Shown here piece after piece: positions 55,101 through 63,917 of a DNA stretch of 64,000 nt. The translations under genes were made by a program, and so were the position numbers. The notes under the pieces were generated by a model that saw only the letters and a list, made by a program, of their open reading frames with translations, did no database searches and was not told the DNA's origin. Origin of the DNA: Aestuariibaculum marinum. Its GTDB lineage: Bacteria; Bacteroidota; Bacteroidia; Flavobacteriales; Flavobacteriaceae. The stretch lies in contig NZ_JACVXD010000001.1 of assembly GCF_014596975.1 (NCBI RefSeq), positions 1-64,000 on the forward strand. Reading direction: 5' to 3'. Within the stretch, counting starts at the first letter, position 1. Each line of letters begins with the position of its first letter.

Positions 55101-55418
55101 TTAAATGTTAGACATTAAACTATCAATTAGGGTTTTAATAAAATAAAGTATTAAGGTGAAAAGAATAATGAAAATAGCCAAAACCTTTTTATTCTGTTGT
55201 TTGGCTTCGTTTCTAATTTTTTCTTTTATGAGTTCTTTTTCAGCTTTTGTAAGCCTGTGATGAAGATAGTTGAGTTGATGATGGTCTAGTGAGGTACTGT
55301 GAAGTTTGTCTTTTAACGTAGAAAACGGCATTGCCGATTTTTGATTAAATACATTTTGGCTGTTTCCAAAACCTATGTAACCAAAATTATTGGCAATCCG
55401 TCTACTAATTCTTTTCAA
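55101..55418 (-). CDS. Small single-span membrane protein
   Basis: This 105-residue protein is basic at the N-terminus, has a helical Lys/Glu-rich middle (YLHHRLTKAEKELIKEKIRN) and one membrane helix near the C-terminus (VLAIFIILFTLILYFI). No domain is recognised. It lies 20 bp after the KdsC-like gene and 15 bp before the UbiA gene, so it is probably real. Confidence 0.7.
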   Translation of the reverse strand: MKRISRRIANNFGYIGFGNSQNVFNQKSAMPFSTLKDKLHSTSLDHHQLNYLHHRLTKAEKELIKEKIRNEAKQQNKKVLAIFIILFTLILYFIKTLIDSLMSNI

Positions 55419-55438
55419 AGTCTAAATGTTTAAAGAAA

Positions 55439-55948
55439 CTAAAATACCCATTTTCCTTGAACTTTAAGCACTTGCTCTATAACATCACGCACGGCGCCTT
55501 CACCACCTTTTTTATGTGAGATGTATTTTGAAACACTTTTTATTTCAGGTACTGCATCTTGAGGACAAGCCGGTAAACCAACAAGTTGCATTACAGCGTG
55601 ATCGGGAATATCATCACCCATATAAAGTACGTTTTCAGGTTTAATGTTATTTTCCTGAGTGTAGGTTTTAAATTGCTCGGCTTTATTACTAGCTCCAAGA
55701 TATACGGGATTTACTCCTAAACCTTCTAATCGTACTTTAACACCTTCGTTTTGTCCTGCCGAAATAATAGCCACATTAAAACCTGCGTTAACAGCAAATT
55801 TAAGCGCAAAGCCATCGCGAACACTCATGGTACGTAATAATTCTCCTGAGGTTGTTACGTTTAATGAACCATCGGTTAAGACTCCATCAACGTCAAAAAT
55901 GAAGGTGGTAATATGTTGTAAATACTCTTTATAGCTTTTTTCTTCCAT
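55439..55948 (-). CDS. HAD phosphatase, KdsC-like
   Basis: This 169-residue protein has HAD motif I TFIFDVDGVLTDGSLNVT, motif II VAIISAGQN, motif III KAEQFKTYT and motif IV LYMGDDIPDHAVMQ. The cap-less C1-type short form matches 3-deoxy-D-manno-octulosonate 8-phosphate phosphatase, a lipopolysaccharide core enzyme. It overlaps the DUF2520 gene by 20 nt. Confidence 0.9.
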   Translation of the reverse strand: MEEKSYKEYLQHITTFIFDVDGVLTDGSLNVTTSGELLRTMSVRDGFALKFAVNAGFNVAIISAGQNEGVKVRLEGLGVNPVYLGASNKAEQFKTYTQENNIKPENVLYMGDDIPDHAVMQLVGLPACPQDAVPEIKSVSKYISHKKGGEGAVRDVIEQVLKVQGKWVF

Positions 55949-56696
55949 GGGTATGTTGTATCGATTTTGTTAGCAAATCATAAATATCTTTATGATGCGG
56001 ATTGGTTAAAAGTTTTGTGTGTTTATCAAGCGTTTTTTTGTCATCGCGTTTCGCAGGCCCGGTTTGCGCCATATATGGCGATAAATCCTGAACTTTTTTA
56101 GCAGTTTCTAAAATTAACGGTTTTAATAAGTCGAATTCTGCGCCTTCACTTTCGGTAATTTCATGAGCTACTCTGTAGAGCTGATTTGTAAAATTATTAA
56201 CGAAAACGGCAGCTAAGTGCAATACTTTACGCTGATCTGAATTAACTTTTTTAGTTGGGCTTCCTATAGCGATAGCCATATCTTTTAGAAGATGGTAATC
56301 TTCACTTGTAATGGCTTCAATACAAATTGGTACATTAGCAAAATCTAATTTGGCCGATTTGCTAAAGCTTTGCAAGGGATAAAACACCCCTTTGTGATGT
56401 TTTTTATCGATATCGCTAATTTTAACGGTACCAGAAGTATGAACCACCAAGCGGTTTTCAAAAGGTAGTTTTTTTGTTAGGCCTTTTACGGCATCATCGC
56501 TAACCGAAACAATATAGACATCAGCCTCAGCTAATTGGGATAGATTGTCGGTTATATCAACTTCGTTTTTAAAAGAGCTGATAGCCTCAATATTACGGTT
56601 GTACCATTGTAAAACGTTAACGTTTTCTGTGGTTTTAAAGGCTTTGTATAGGTGTGTGGCAACATTGCCAGCGCCAAGAATTACTACTGAAATCAT
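55929..56696 (-). CDS. Rossmann-fold DUF2520 protein
   Basis: This 255-residue protein starts with a nucleotide-binding fold (MISVVILGAGNVATHLYKAF) and ends with the DUF2520 helical domain (LHLAAVFVNNFTNQLYRVAH). The fold is like that of F420/NADP or ketopantoate reductases; the substrate is unknown. Its end overlaps the KdsC-like gene by 20 nt. Confidence 0.9.
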   Translation of the reverse strand: MISVVILGAGNVATHLYKAFKTTENVNVLQWYNRNIEAISSFKNEVDITDNLSQLAEADVYIVSVSDDAVKGLTKKLPFENRLVVHTSGTVKISDIDKKHHKGVFYPLQSFSKSAKLDFANVPICIEAITSEDYHLLKDMAIAIGSPTKKVNSDQRKVLHLAAVFVNNFTNQLYRVAHEITESEGAEFDLLKPLILETAKKVQDLSPYMAQTGPAKRDDKKTLDKHTKLLTNPHHKDIYDLLTKSIQHTHGRKKL

Positions 56697-56742
56697 GATT
56701 GCAAAAATAGAGAATATTACCCGATATAAAAACCGAATCGGT

Positions 56743-56767
56743 TATCTTTGTTTACTCGATAATCGAG
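56743..56767 (+). promoter_or_regulatory. Promoter -7 box and adjoining palindrome before the truncated haemoglobin
   Basis: TATCTTTG (56743-56750) fits TAnnTTTG. Four bases later CTCGAT-A-ATCGAG (56755-56767) forms a 13-nt palindrome at the expected transcription start, a good place for a repressor. No TTTG box is found upstream. Confidence 0.5.
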
Positions 56768-56850
56768 ATTAAAATAATATGAAGGTTATTTCGAAATTAA
56801 ACTTTTATTTCTTGAAAAGATCTTGTGAGATAGCTTAAAGGTGGTTTACC

Positions 56851-57243
56851 ATGACAAAAAAAGATATTACTACTCGGGAAGATGTTCATTTACTGGTATC
56901 TTCGTTTTACGACAAGGTTAGGCAGGATGATGTTTTAGGGCCGTTTTTTAATAAAGTGATTTCCGATTGGGATGCGCACATTGAAAAGTTAACCACTTTT
57001 TGGGAGTCAAGTTTGTTTTTAAAAACGAAGTATTTAGGTAATCCTTTAGAGGTACATGTAAAAGTAGATCAAGAAAATGACCAGGGTGTTACTAACGAAC
57101 ATTTTGGGTTGTGGTTAAACCTATGGTTTCAAACTATAGATGAATTATTTCAAGGCGATTATGCCGAAAATGCGAAACGACGCGCTCGGAAAATGGGAAC
57201 ATTTTTATACATGGAAATTTTTAAAGCCCGTCAACCAAAGTGA
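56851..57243 (+). CDS. Group III truncated haemoglobin
   Basis: This 130-residue protein is a short globin of group III: LLVSSFYDKVRQDDVLGPFF, DWDAHIEKLTTFWESSLF and, around His69, YLGNPLEVHVKVDQEN with the likely proximal histidine, then NEHFGLWLNLWFQTIDELFQ. Such globins bind O2 or NO. A 19-codon upstream reading frame (56779-56838) precedes it. Confidence 0.93.
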   Translation: MTKKDITTREDVHLLVSSFYDKVRQDDVLGPFFNKVISDWDAHIEKLTTFWESSLFLKTKYLGNPLEVHVKVDQENDQGVTNEHFGLWLNLWFQTIDELFQGDYAENAKRRARKMGTFLYMEIFKARQPK

Positions 57244-57340
57244 TTTTCCAATGTATATCATATATTTTAGACTTTTTAAACATTAGGATTTGATTAACAA
57301 TTCTTTCTAATTTTAACAATTCTAAGTTAATTGAAATACT

Positions 57341-57348
57341 TAAATTTG
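57341..57348 (+). promoter_or_regulatory. Promoter -7 box before ccsBA
   Basis: TAAATTTG followed by CACG fits TAnnTTTG, 26 nt before the ATG. No clear TTTG box is seen 19 nt upstream. Confidence 0.5.
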
Positions 57349-57373
57349 CACGACCTCAAAAAAGGGTTCGACT

Positions 57374-60300
57374 ATGCAAAATAAACTCTCCAAAATTCTT
57401 TTTTCAACACGCTTAACATCTATTTTATTTATTGCTTTTGCTGCAGCTATGGCGATTGGTACATTTTTAGATGCAGGACAGGAAACATCGCCAACGGCAT
57501 ATACCAGAAATTTAATTTATAATACCTGGTGGTTCGAAGGTATTATGGTGCTTTTTGTTATCAATTTCTTTGGTAATATTTTTAGATACCGCTTACATAA
57601 AAAAGAAAAGTGGGCCACGTTGTTATTGCATTTAGCGTTCATCTTTATTATTGTTGGAGCAGGTATTACGCGCTACATTAGTTTCGAAGGGATGATGGCT
57701 ATTCGTGAAGGAGCTACCGAAAACACATTCTTGTCGAGAGAAACCTATATTACTACATATATTGATGGTGATTACGAAATTGATGGTGTGGCACAGCGTT
57801 TACCTCTGGAAAATAAAGTAGATTTTTCAAGTCGATTAGACAACGATTTTAAAATTGAAACCAGATACGACCAGCAGCCGGTAACTATAGAGTTAGAGAA
57901 GTTTGTAAAAGGCGCTGAAGAAGATATTGTACCCACCGAAGATGGTGAAGAATATTTAAAAATTGTTGAAGCCGGAGGAGGTGCACCACATAACCACTTT
58001 TTAAAGGTTGGTGAAATACAAAGTATTCACAGTATATTATTTGCATTAAATAAACCTACACCTGGAGCTATTAACATCACGTATAAAGATGGAAAATTAA
58101 ATATAGAGTCACCGTTTGAAGGGGAATATATGGTAATGTCTACCATGGCACAGGGTAAATTGGTTAAGGATAGTCTTCAGCCATTAATGTTGCGTTCGCG
58201 TTATGTTATTGGTGATATGCAAATGGTTTTCCCTAAGCCTGTAGTGAAAGGAGAATTCGATATTGTTCAGAAATCACAAATGCTGAAAAACGATTCAGAT
58301 GGCGTAGTTTTAAAAGTAACGACAGGGGGAGAAACTAAGCGCGTTGGATTGTTAGGAGGTATGGGGATGAATAATCCTTTTAAACAAATAAAAGTTGGTG
58401 GATTAGACTTTGCTTTTAAATATGGTTCTAAAGTTCTTGAATTACCATTTTCAATAAAATTGAATGATTTTGAAGCTGAACGTTATCCTGGAACGGAAAA
58501 GGGGTATTCGGCATTTTCTAGTAAAGTGACAGTTATTGATGAGCAGGAAGGTAATTTCGATTATAAAATTTTCATGAATAATATTTTAGATCATCGCGGC
58601 TATCGTTTCTTCCAGTCAAGTTTCGACCCAGATGAGAAGGGTACCATACTTTCTGTAAATCATGATTATTGGGGAACACTACTTACTTACATTGGCTACT
58701 TCCTGTTATATGCCGGGTTATTGGCAATATTATTTGTAAAAGGTTCTCGTTTTGGAGAGTTGAAAGTTATGCTAGAAAAAGTGAAAGCTAAAAAAGCGAA
58801 AATGCTTAGTGTTTTACTTTTGTTTTTAGGAATGACGTCTTTTGCACAAACACATTCTAATCATAGTGGTCATAGTAAACCTTCTAAACATCAGATAGAT
58901 TCAATATTAACAGCAAACATGGCTCCTAAAGATGTTGCTGAAGAATTTGGACATTTAGTGATTCAGGATGTCGGAGGGCGTATGATGCCCGTAAACACTT
59001 ATGCTTCCGAAATGTTACGTAAATTGAGTAAGAATGATACGTATGAAGGTTTTGATGCGAATCAGGTGTTTTTATCCATTCAGGAAAGCCCGACATTGTG
59101 GTATAATGTACCAGTTATTTATTTACGCCCTATGGAAACCGATTCATTACGAAGTATTATCGGTGTAAGTAAAGAAGGGAAACATTTTGCATTAGTAGAT
59201 TTTTTAAATGACGATGGAACGTATAAGTTAGATTCTTATTTAGATGAGGCTTACAGTGCAACTGTACCAAATGGTTACCAGAAAAAAATAAAAGAAACAG
59301 ATGAGCGCGTTCGTTTGTTATTCAACACAATTGAAGGGGCTTCATTAAAAATATTCCCGATACCAGACGATCCAAATAATAAATGGGTTTCAGCTTATGA
59401 TTATAAGTTCGGAAATTATAAAATTCAGGATTCGCTATATTCTAATTTTGTTAGAAATGGTTTCAGAGCCTATTTGTTTACATTAAATCAGGCCAAGCAG
59501 TCAGGTGATTTTTCAGAAGTATCCAAATTATTAGAGGCGTTTAAGAAAACGCAGCATCAGTATGGTGGTTCGGTTATGTTGAGCGATAAAAAGATAAAAA
59601 CCGAAATATTATACAACAAATACGATATTTTTAAAAAGCTATTCAGCTGGTATATGTATGCCGGAACGTTACTTTTTGTGTTATTAATTGTTCAGATTTT
59701 TAAAGAAAAAAGTAAAGCCTTAAACGTATCGGTAACGGTTTTCAAAATAATAATTCTTGGTCTTTTTGTCTTGCATACAGCAGGATTAATAGCGCGTTGG
59801 TATATATCGGGGCACGCACCTTGGAGTGATGCTTACGAATCTATGATTTATGTTGCTTGGGCAACAGCATTTTTTGGTTTAGCCTTTGGAAGAAAAAGTG
59901 ATTTAACTATTGCAGCGACTGCTTTTGTAACGTCAATGATTTTAATGGTGGCACACTGGAACTGGATGGACCCGGCTATTGCCAACCTTCAGCCGGTATT
60001 AAATAGTTACTGGTTAATGATTCACGTGGCGGTTATCGTGGCGAGTTACGGTCCGTTTACCTTAGGAATGATTTTAGGTGTGGTTTCGTTACTATTAATG
60101 ATTTTCACTAACGAAAAGAATAAAAAGAAACTGGATTTAAATATTCAGGAGCTTACTATAATTAACGAAATGGCTTTAACTGTTGGTTTAACCATGCTTA
60201 CTATTGGAAACTTTTTAGGAGGTATGTGGGCTAACGAAAGTTGGGGACGCTATTGGGGCTGGGACCCTAAAGAAACCTGGGCGTTAATTAGTATTATGGT

Positions 60301-60553
60301 ATATGCCTTTGTTATTCACATGCGTTTAGTGCCGGGATTACGTGGTCGTTGGTTTTATAACTTAATGTCTATCATAGCGTTTGCTAGTATTATGATGACC
60401 TATTTTGGAGTGAATTTCTACTTGGCAGGACTTCATAGTTACGCTAGTGGAGATCAGATTGTAAGTTTAAAATTCATAGGAATAGCTTGTGCGATTGTGG
60501 CAATTTTAGGCTTCTTCGCTTACAGAGGTTACAGTAAATATTACAAGAAATAG
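57374..60553 (+). CDS. ccsBA: Fused cytochrome c biogenesis protein CcsBA (ResB-CcsA)
   Basis: This 1059-residue membrane protein carries haem to apocytochrome c and ligates it (System II). The N-terminal ResB part includes the first membrane helices (about 10-110, LLLHLAFIFIIVGAGITRYI) and a large periplasmic region; the CcsA part begins near 770 and contains the haem-binding WWD motif NESWGRYWGWDPKETWALI (about 950-968). The fusion is usual in Bacteroidota. A strong terminator follows. Confidence 0.95.
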   Translation: MQNKLSKILFSTRLTSILFIAFAAAMAIGTFLDAGQETSPTAYTRNLIYNTWWFEGIMVLFVINFFGNIFRYRLHKKEKWATLLLHLAFIFIIVGAGITRYISFEGMMAIREGATENTFLSRETYITTYIDGDYEIDGVAQRLPLENKVDFSSRLDNDFKIETRYDQQPVTIELEKFVKGAEEDIVPTEDGEEYLKIVEAGGGAPHNHFLKVGEIQSIHSILFALNKPTPGAINITYKDGKLNIESPFEGEYMVMSTMAQGKLVKDSLQPLMLRSRYVIGDMQMVFPKPVVKGEFDIVQKSQMLKNDSDGVVLKVTTGGETKRVGLLGGMGMNNPFKQIKVGGLDFAFKYGSKVLELPFSIKLNDFEAERYPGTEKGYSAFSSKVTVIDEQEGNFDYKIFMNNILDHRGYRFFQSSFDPDEKGTILSVNHDYWGTLLTYIGYFLLYAGLLAILFVKGSRFGELKVMLEKVKAKKAKMLSVLLLFLGMTSFAQTHSNHSGHSKPSKHQIDSILTANMAPKDVAEEFGHLVIQDVGGRMMPVNTYASEMLRKLSKNDTYEGFDANQVFLSIQESPTLWYNVPVIYLRPMETDSLRSIIGVSKEGKHFALVDFLNDDGTYKLDSYLDEAYSATVPNGYQKKIKETDERVRLLFNTIEGASLKIFPIPDDPNNKWVSAYDYKFGNYKIQDSLYSNFVRNGFRAYLFTLNQAKQSGDFSEVSKLLEAFKKTQHQYGGSVMLSDKKIKTEILYNKYDIFKKLFSWYMYAGTLLFVLLIVQIFKEKSKALNVSVTVFKIIILGLFVLHTAGLIARWYISGHAPWSDAYESMIYVAWATAFFGLAFGRKSDLTIAATAFVTSMILMVAHWNWMDPAIANLQPVLNSYWLMIHVAVIVASYGPFTLGMILGVVSLLLMIFTNEKNKKKLDLNIQELTIINEMALTVGLTMLTIGNFLGGMWANESWGRYWGWDPKETWALISIMVYAFVIHMRLVPGLRGRWFYNLMSIIAFASIMMTYFGVNFYLAGLHSYASGDQIVSLKFIGIACAIVAILGFFAYRGYSKYYKK

Positions 60554-60581
60554 AGGTTGTTAAGACCAAATGATAAATTAT

Positions 60582-60620
60582 AAATCTTGCTAACGTTATT
60601 TTATGTTAGCAAGATTTTTT
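60582..60620 (+). terminator. Terminator after ccsBA
   Basis: Arms AAATCTTGCTAAC / GTTAGCAAGATTT with a 10-nt loop and a T-run lie 28 bp after the ccsBA stop and before mscL. Confidence 0.9.
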
Positions 60621-60657
60621 AGTTTTAAAGGGAGCGTAATATTTAAAATGTGAACTT

Positions 60658-61104
60658 ATGAAGAAGTTATTTGTAGAATTTAAAGAGTTTGCTGTAAAAG
60701 GCAATATGATGGATATGGCTGTCGGAATTATTATCGGGGCAGCTTTTAATAAAATCATCGATGTTTTGGTAAAACAGGTGTTTATACCACCATTATCGCT
60801 TTTAACCAATGGTGTTAATTTTCACGATAAGCGCATCATTTTAAAAGAAGCCGTACTAGATGCTTCAGGAAAAGTGATTACAGATGAAGTTGCTATTGGT
60901 TATGGTATTTTGGGAGAAACAATGATTGATTTTTTAATTGTTTCATTTACTATATTCATGGTAGTGAAATTTATGAATCGCTTGCGAAACAAATCACAAG
61001 ATGTACAAGATGAAACTGTAGCAACACCAAAAGATATCGAACTATTAACTAAGCTCACAAAGTTAATGGAAGAGCAAAACAATTTAATGAAAACCAATAA
61101 ATAA
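60658..61104 (+). CDS. mscL: Large-conductance mechanosensitive channel
   Basis: This 148-residue protein has the N-terminal amphipathic helix and first segment (FKEFAVKGNMMDMAVGIIIG, AAFNKIIDVLV), a periplasmic loop slightly longer than in E. coli, the second segment and a charged C-terminal helix. It forms pentamers that open at high membrane tension. A small basic gene follows 2 bp after the stop. Confidence 0.96.
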   Translation: MKKLFVEFKEFAVKGNMMDMAVGIIIGAAFNKIIDVLVKQVFIPPLSLLTNGVNFHDKRIILKEAVLDASGKVITDEVAIGYGILGETMIDFLIVSFTIFMVVKFMNRLRNKSQDVQDETVATPKDIELLTKLTKLMEEQNNLMKTNK

Positions 61105-61106
61105 GT

Positions 61107-61268
61107 ATGGCAAAGACAGGTCGTGACAAAAACACGAAAAATAAAGCGAAACATTCCAGATTGGTTGATCAAAAAAAGAACAAAAAACGAAAAGAAGCCG
61201 ATTTGCGAAAAGAGCGTTTAACCGCCTTGAAACAAAAAATTAAAGAAAGTAAAGAAAACGAAAAGTAG
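61107..61268 (+). CDS. Small basic Lys-rich protein
   Basis: This 53-residue product (MAKTGRDKNTKNKAKHSRLV to KQKIKESKENEK) is mostly Lys, Arg, Glu and Gln, without hydrophobic core. Its ATG is 2 bp after the mscL stop, which suggests cotranslation. It may be a nucleic-acid-associated or disordered protein; similar tiny basic proteins are common in flavobacteria. Confidence 0.65.
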   Translation: MAKTGRDKNTKNKAKHSRLVDQKKNKKRKEADLRKERLTALKQKIKESKENEK

Positions 61269-61328
61269 GGGGATGTAAAGTTTTAGTTTAGAAATCGACC
61301 AATCGAATAACTAATTAAACCATAGCTT

Positions 61329-61751
61329 ATGAGAACTGTATATTTATTTGTTTTTTCTTTAATGATATTTAATCTGTCTTGTTCTAATTCCGTTGATTCT
61401 GAAATATCTTTAGAAGAAAATATGGAAATGGAAGAAATGAATTCTGGAGAGGTCGCTTATTCAGGAGATTTTGTTTCAAGCGCGCATCCAACTACAGGAA
61501 AAGTGTCTATTGACAAGGCTCTCGAAATATTAACTTTTACTAATTTTAAAACCGACGACGGTCCTAATTTGGAAGTGTATCTAGCTACAGATACCTCTGC
61601 ATCAAGCTATGTTTCATTAGGTTCTTTAAAAGGGACTGAAGGGAACTTTGAGTATAATTTACCAAGCGATATTGATTATGAGGTGTATACTCATGTTATC
61701 GTATGGTGTGTCCCATTTTCCGTAAATTTTGGTTATGCTGTGTTAAACTAA
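61329..61751 (+). CDS. DM13-domain lipoprotein
   Basis: This 140-residue lipoprotein (Cys18 in NLSC) has a DM13 domain (GEVAYSGDFVSSAHPTTGKV, LEILTFTNFKTDDGPNLEVY) and the conserved Cys near the C-terminus in VIVWCVPFSVNFGYA. DM13 is thought to have a redox role. It overlaps the convergent HAD phosphatase by 9 nt. Confidence 0.88.
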   Translation: MRTVYLFVFSLMIFNLSCSNSVDSEISLEENMEMEEMNSGEVAYSGDFVSSAHPTTGKVSIDKALEILTFTNFKTDDGPNLEVYLATDTSASSYVSLGSLKGTEGNFEYNLPSDIDYEVYTHVIVWCVPFSVNFGYAVLN

Positions 61752-62399
61752 TCCTTTAACACGTTCATAAGGGATTTCACTAAAACATTTTACGACTAAA
61801 TCAGCTTTACTGTAATCCTGGTTTTTAGAATGTTTGCTGTCGTAACCTGTACAGAAAATACCAGCGCCTTTTGCAGCTTCAATGCCGTTGGTAGAATCTT
61901 CTATTACCATACATTCATGAGCTTGATACCCTGATGCTTCAGTGGATTTAATAAAAATTTCAGGATGTGGTTTTGAGGCTTTTAAATCGGCACCACTAAT
62001 CTTAGCTTTAAAATATGGGTTTAAATCAAAGCGTTTAAAAATGCGTTCTATGTTTGGCATGGATGCCGAAGACCCTAAAACTAAAGTTAGTCCATTATTA
62101 TGATAATCTTTAATTAGGTCTAAAACACCATCGATTAAATCGAAGTCTTTATCGTTATCGAAAATATATTCGTAATGTTTTCTTTTAATACTCACCAAAG
62201 TTTCTGGTGTCTCATTCAGGTTAAAAGTGTCGCATACTTGTTTACATACATTTAGAGTAGATTGCCCTGTAAATGATTCATACAGTTCAGGAGAAACTTC
62301 CACGTTTACATCTTCAAACATTTTATGGTAGGCCTTGTAGTGTAAGGGTTCACTATCAATAATAACACCATCCATATCGAAAATTACGGCCTTTAACAT
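61743..62399 (-). CDS. HAD-superfamily phosphatase / beta-phosphoglucomutase-like
   Basis: This 218-residue protein has HAD motif I FDMDGVIIDSEPLHYKAYHK, motif II LVLGSSASMPN, motif III KPHPEIFIKS and motif IV VIEDSTNGIEAAKGAG. The alpha-helical cap is of type C1. The substrate (sugar phosphate) is not settled; beta-phosphoglucomutase and YcjU-like enzymes are the nearest groups. Confidence 0.92.
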   Translation of the reverse strand: MLKAVIFDMDGVIIDSEPLHYKAYHKMFEDVNVEVSPELYESFTGQSTLNVCKQVCDTFNLNETPETLVSIKRKHYEYIFDNDKDFDLIDGVLDLIKDYHNNGLTLVLGSSASMPNIERIFKRFDLNPYFKAKISGADLKASKPHPEIFIKSTEASGYQAHECMVIEDSTNGIEAAKGAGIFCTGYDSKHSKNQDYSKADLVVKCFSEIPYERVKGLV

Positions 62400-62484
62400 C
62401 TTCTTTTTTGCGCTAATATAAAAATATAGTGTGATTGTTGCTTAAAAATCCGTATCTTTTATAGAATTCGCTAACGACCGATTT

Positions 62485-62498
62485 TGCAACAGGTTACA
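62485..62498. promoter_or_regulatory. Candidate LacI-type operator before the RuBisCO-like gene
   Basis: TGCAACAGGTTACA is a 14-nt palindrome with one mismatch (TGCAAC / GTTACA, centre AG), 77 nt before the ATG. LacI-family sites in this phylum often look like TGTAAC..GTTACA, but their centre is usually CG. Confidence 0.35.
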
Positions 62499-62574
62499 GC
62501 AGGATAGTATTAAGAAAATTTTATGCCAATTTTACCTACAACCTAATTAAATTAATTGATAGCTAATTATTTAA

Positions 62575-63849
62575 ATGGAAAGAATTTATGCAACTTACCT
62601 TATAGAAACACCCTATGAGGTAGAACAAGCAGTCGCAGTTTTAGCCGGCGAACAATCGAGAGAAACCTTATTATTTGTTTCAAAAGAAACAGAAGAACTG
62701 AAAAAGTATTTTGCTGCAAGAGTAGAGGATATTGAATTGTTAGAAGAAGTGTCTATGCCAAGTATGCCAGGTAATTTTGTTTCTGGTACGACATTTAAGC
62801 GAGCTAAAGTCATAGTATCTTGGCCTGTTGGGAATTTTGGATATAATATTCCTGCATTAATGACTACCCTAATGGGAAGTTTGTATGAATCAAAGCAATT
62901 CACGGGACTTAAACTTCATGATTTTGAAGTGCCGAATTCTTATAGAGAGCATTTTAGAGGCCCGAAATTTGGTATGCGAGGAACAAAAGCATTGGCCGGT
63001 GTAGGGCCAAAGCACCCCATGATAGGTGCAGCAATAAAACCTAGTTTGGGAATAACTCCAGAGCATACAGCTCATTTTGTGAAGCAATTAGCAGAGGCGG
63101 GAATTGATTTTATAAAAGATGACGAACTTTTAACCTCGTCATCAAACTCTCCATTTGCTGAACGCGTGGAAAAAGTAATGCATGTTATTAACGCTCATGC
63201 CAATAAAACGGGAAAAAAAATTATGTATGCGTTTAATATAACGGGAGACTCAAGAACCATGCAGTCTAATTATGAAACGGTTGTTAATGCTGGTGGAAAT
63301 TGTGCAATGGTGAGTGTAAATAGTGTAGGATGGACGGCTGCAAAGCAAGTGTGTAATTGGGGAGGTCTTTCTATTCATGCGCATAGAAATGGTTGGGGTA
63401 TGTTTAATAGGCACCCATTTTTAGGAATAAACTTTCCTGCTTATGATAAAATATCCCGACTGGCTGGAGTCGATCAAATGTACGTTAATGGAATAGATAA
63501 TGCGTTTTGGGAATCTAACGACTCTTCAGTGGAATCAATAAAATCATGTCTAAAACCTTTTTTAAATAGTGAAGCGGTTTTACCCGTAGTTTCTTCAGGA
63601 CAGTGGGGTGGACAAGCATTTGAAACCTATAAACGTGTAAAATCAACTGATCTATTGTATATGGCTGGTGATGCTATTTTGGGACATCCTTCGGGAATAG
63701 AAGCAGGGGTACTCTCTATTCAACAGGCTTGGAGTGCGGCAATTAACGGTATGTCTCTCGAAGAAACCGCTAATGATTACAAGGAATTTAGAGAATCGGT
63801 TTTAAAATTTGGTAGTAAGGAGTTATTGAATAAAGAAAGTGTTAATTAA
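62575..63849 (+). CDS. RuBisCO-like protein (form IV)
   Basis: This 424-residue protein has the RuBisCO large-subunit fold: N-terminal ferredoxin-like domain (1-115) and a barrel. Lys155 in AAIKPSLG matches catalytic Lys175, and Lys181-Asp182-Asp183-Glu184 in DFIKDDELL matches the carbamylated Lys201 and metal ligands; the spacing of 26 is identical. Lys177 is Ser157, and the loop-6 lysine is absent (GIDNAFWES there), so CO2 fixation is not expected. Form IV proteins act as enolases, isomerases or decarboxylases/transcarboxylases on sugar acids, including D-apiose-derived compounds. The neighbours to the right are not in the window, so the pathway is undecided. Confidence 0.9.
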   Translation: MERIYATYLIETPYEVEQAVAVLAGEQSRETLLFVSKETEELKKYFAARVEDIELLEEVSMPSMPGNFVSGTTFKRAKVIVSWPVGNFGYNIPALMTTLMGSLYESKQFTGLKLHDFEVPNSYREHFRGPKFGMRGTKALAGVGPKHPMIGAAIKPSLGITPEHTAHFVKQLAEAGIDFIKDDELLTSSSNSPFAERVEKVMHVINAHANKTGKKIMYAFNITGDSRTMQSNYETVVNAGGNCAMVSVNSVGWTAAKQVCNWGGLSIHAHRNGWGMFNRHPFLGINFPAYDKISRLAGVDQMYVNGIDNAFWESNDSSVESIKSCLKPFLNSEAVLPVVSSGQWGGQAFETYKRVKSTDLLYMAGDAILGHPSGIEAGVLSIQQAWSAAINGMSLEETANDYKEFRESVLKFGSKELLNKESVN

Positions 63850-63862
63850 AATCACATAAAAA

Positions 63863-63901
63863 GCTGTACAGGAAAGCACTAGAATAAGTTACCTGTACAG
63901 C
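63863..63901. terminator. Long-loop inverted repeat between convergent genes
   Basis: Arms GCTGTACAGG (63863-63872) and CCTGTACAGC (63892-63901) pair perfectly around a 19-nt loop, 13 nt past the RuBisCO-like stop and 16 nt before the stop of the next minus-strand gene. No T-run follows on either strand, so termination is plausible but not certain. Confidence 0.5.
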
Positions 63902-63917
63902 ATAATCAAAACAACTA

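Noticed and set aside
62575..63849. A true CO2-fixing RuBisCO
   Set aside because: Lys177 and the loop-6 lysine are missing and no phosphoribulokinase or small subunit is seen.
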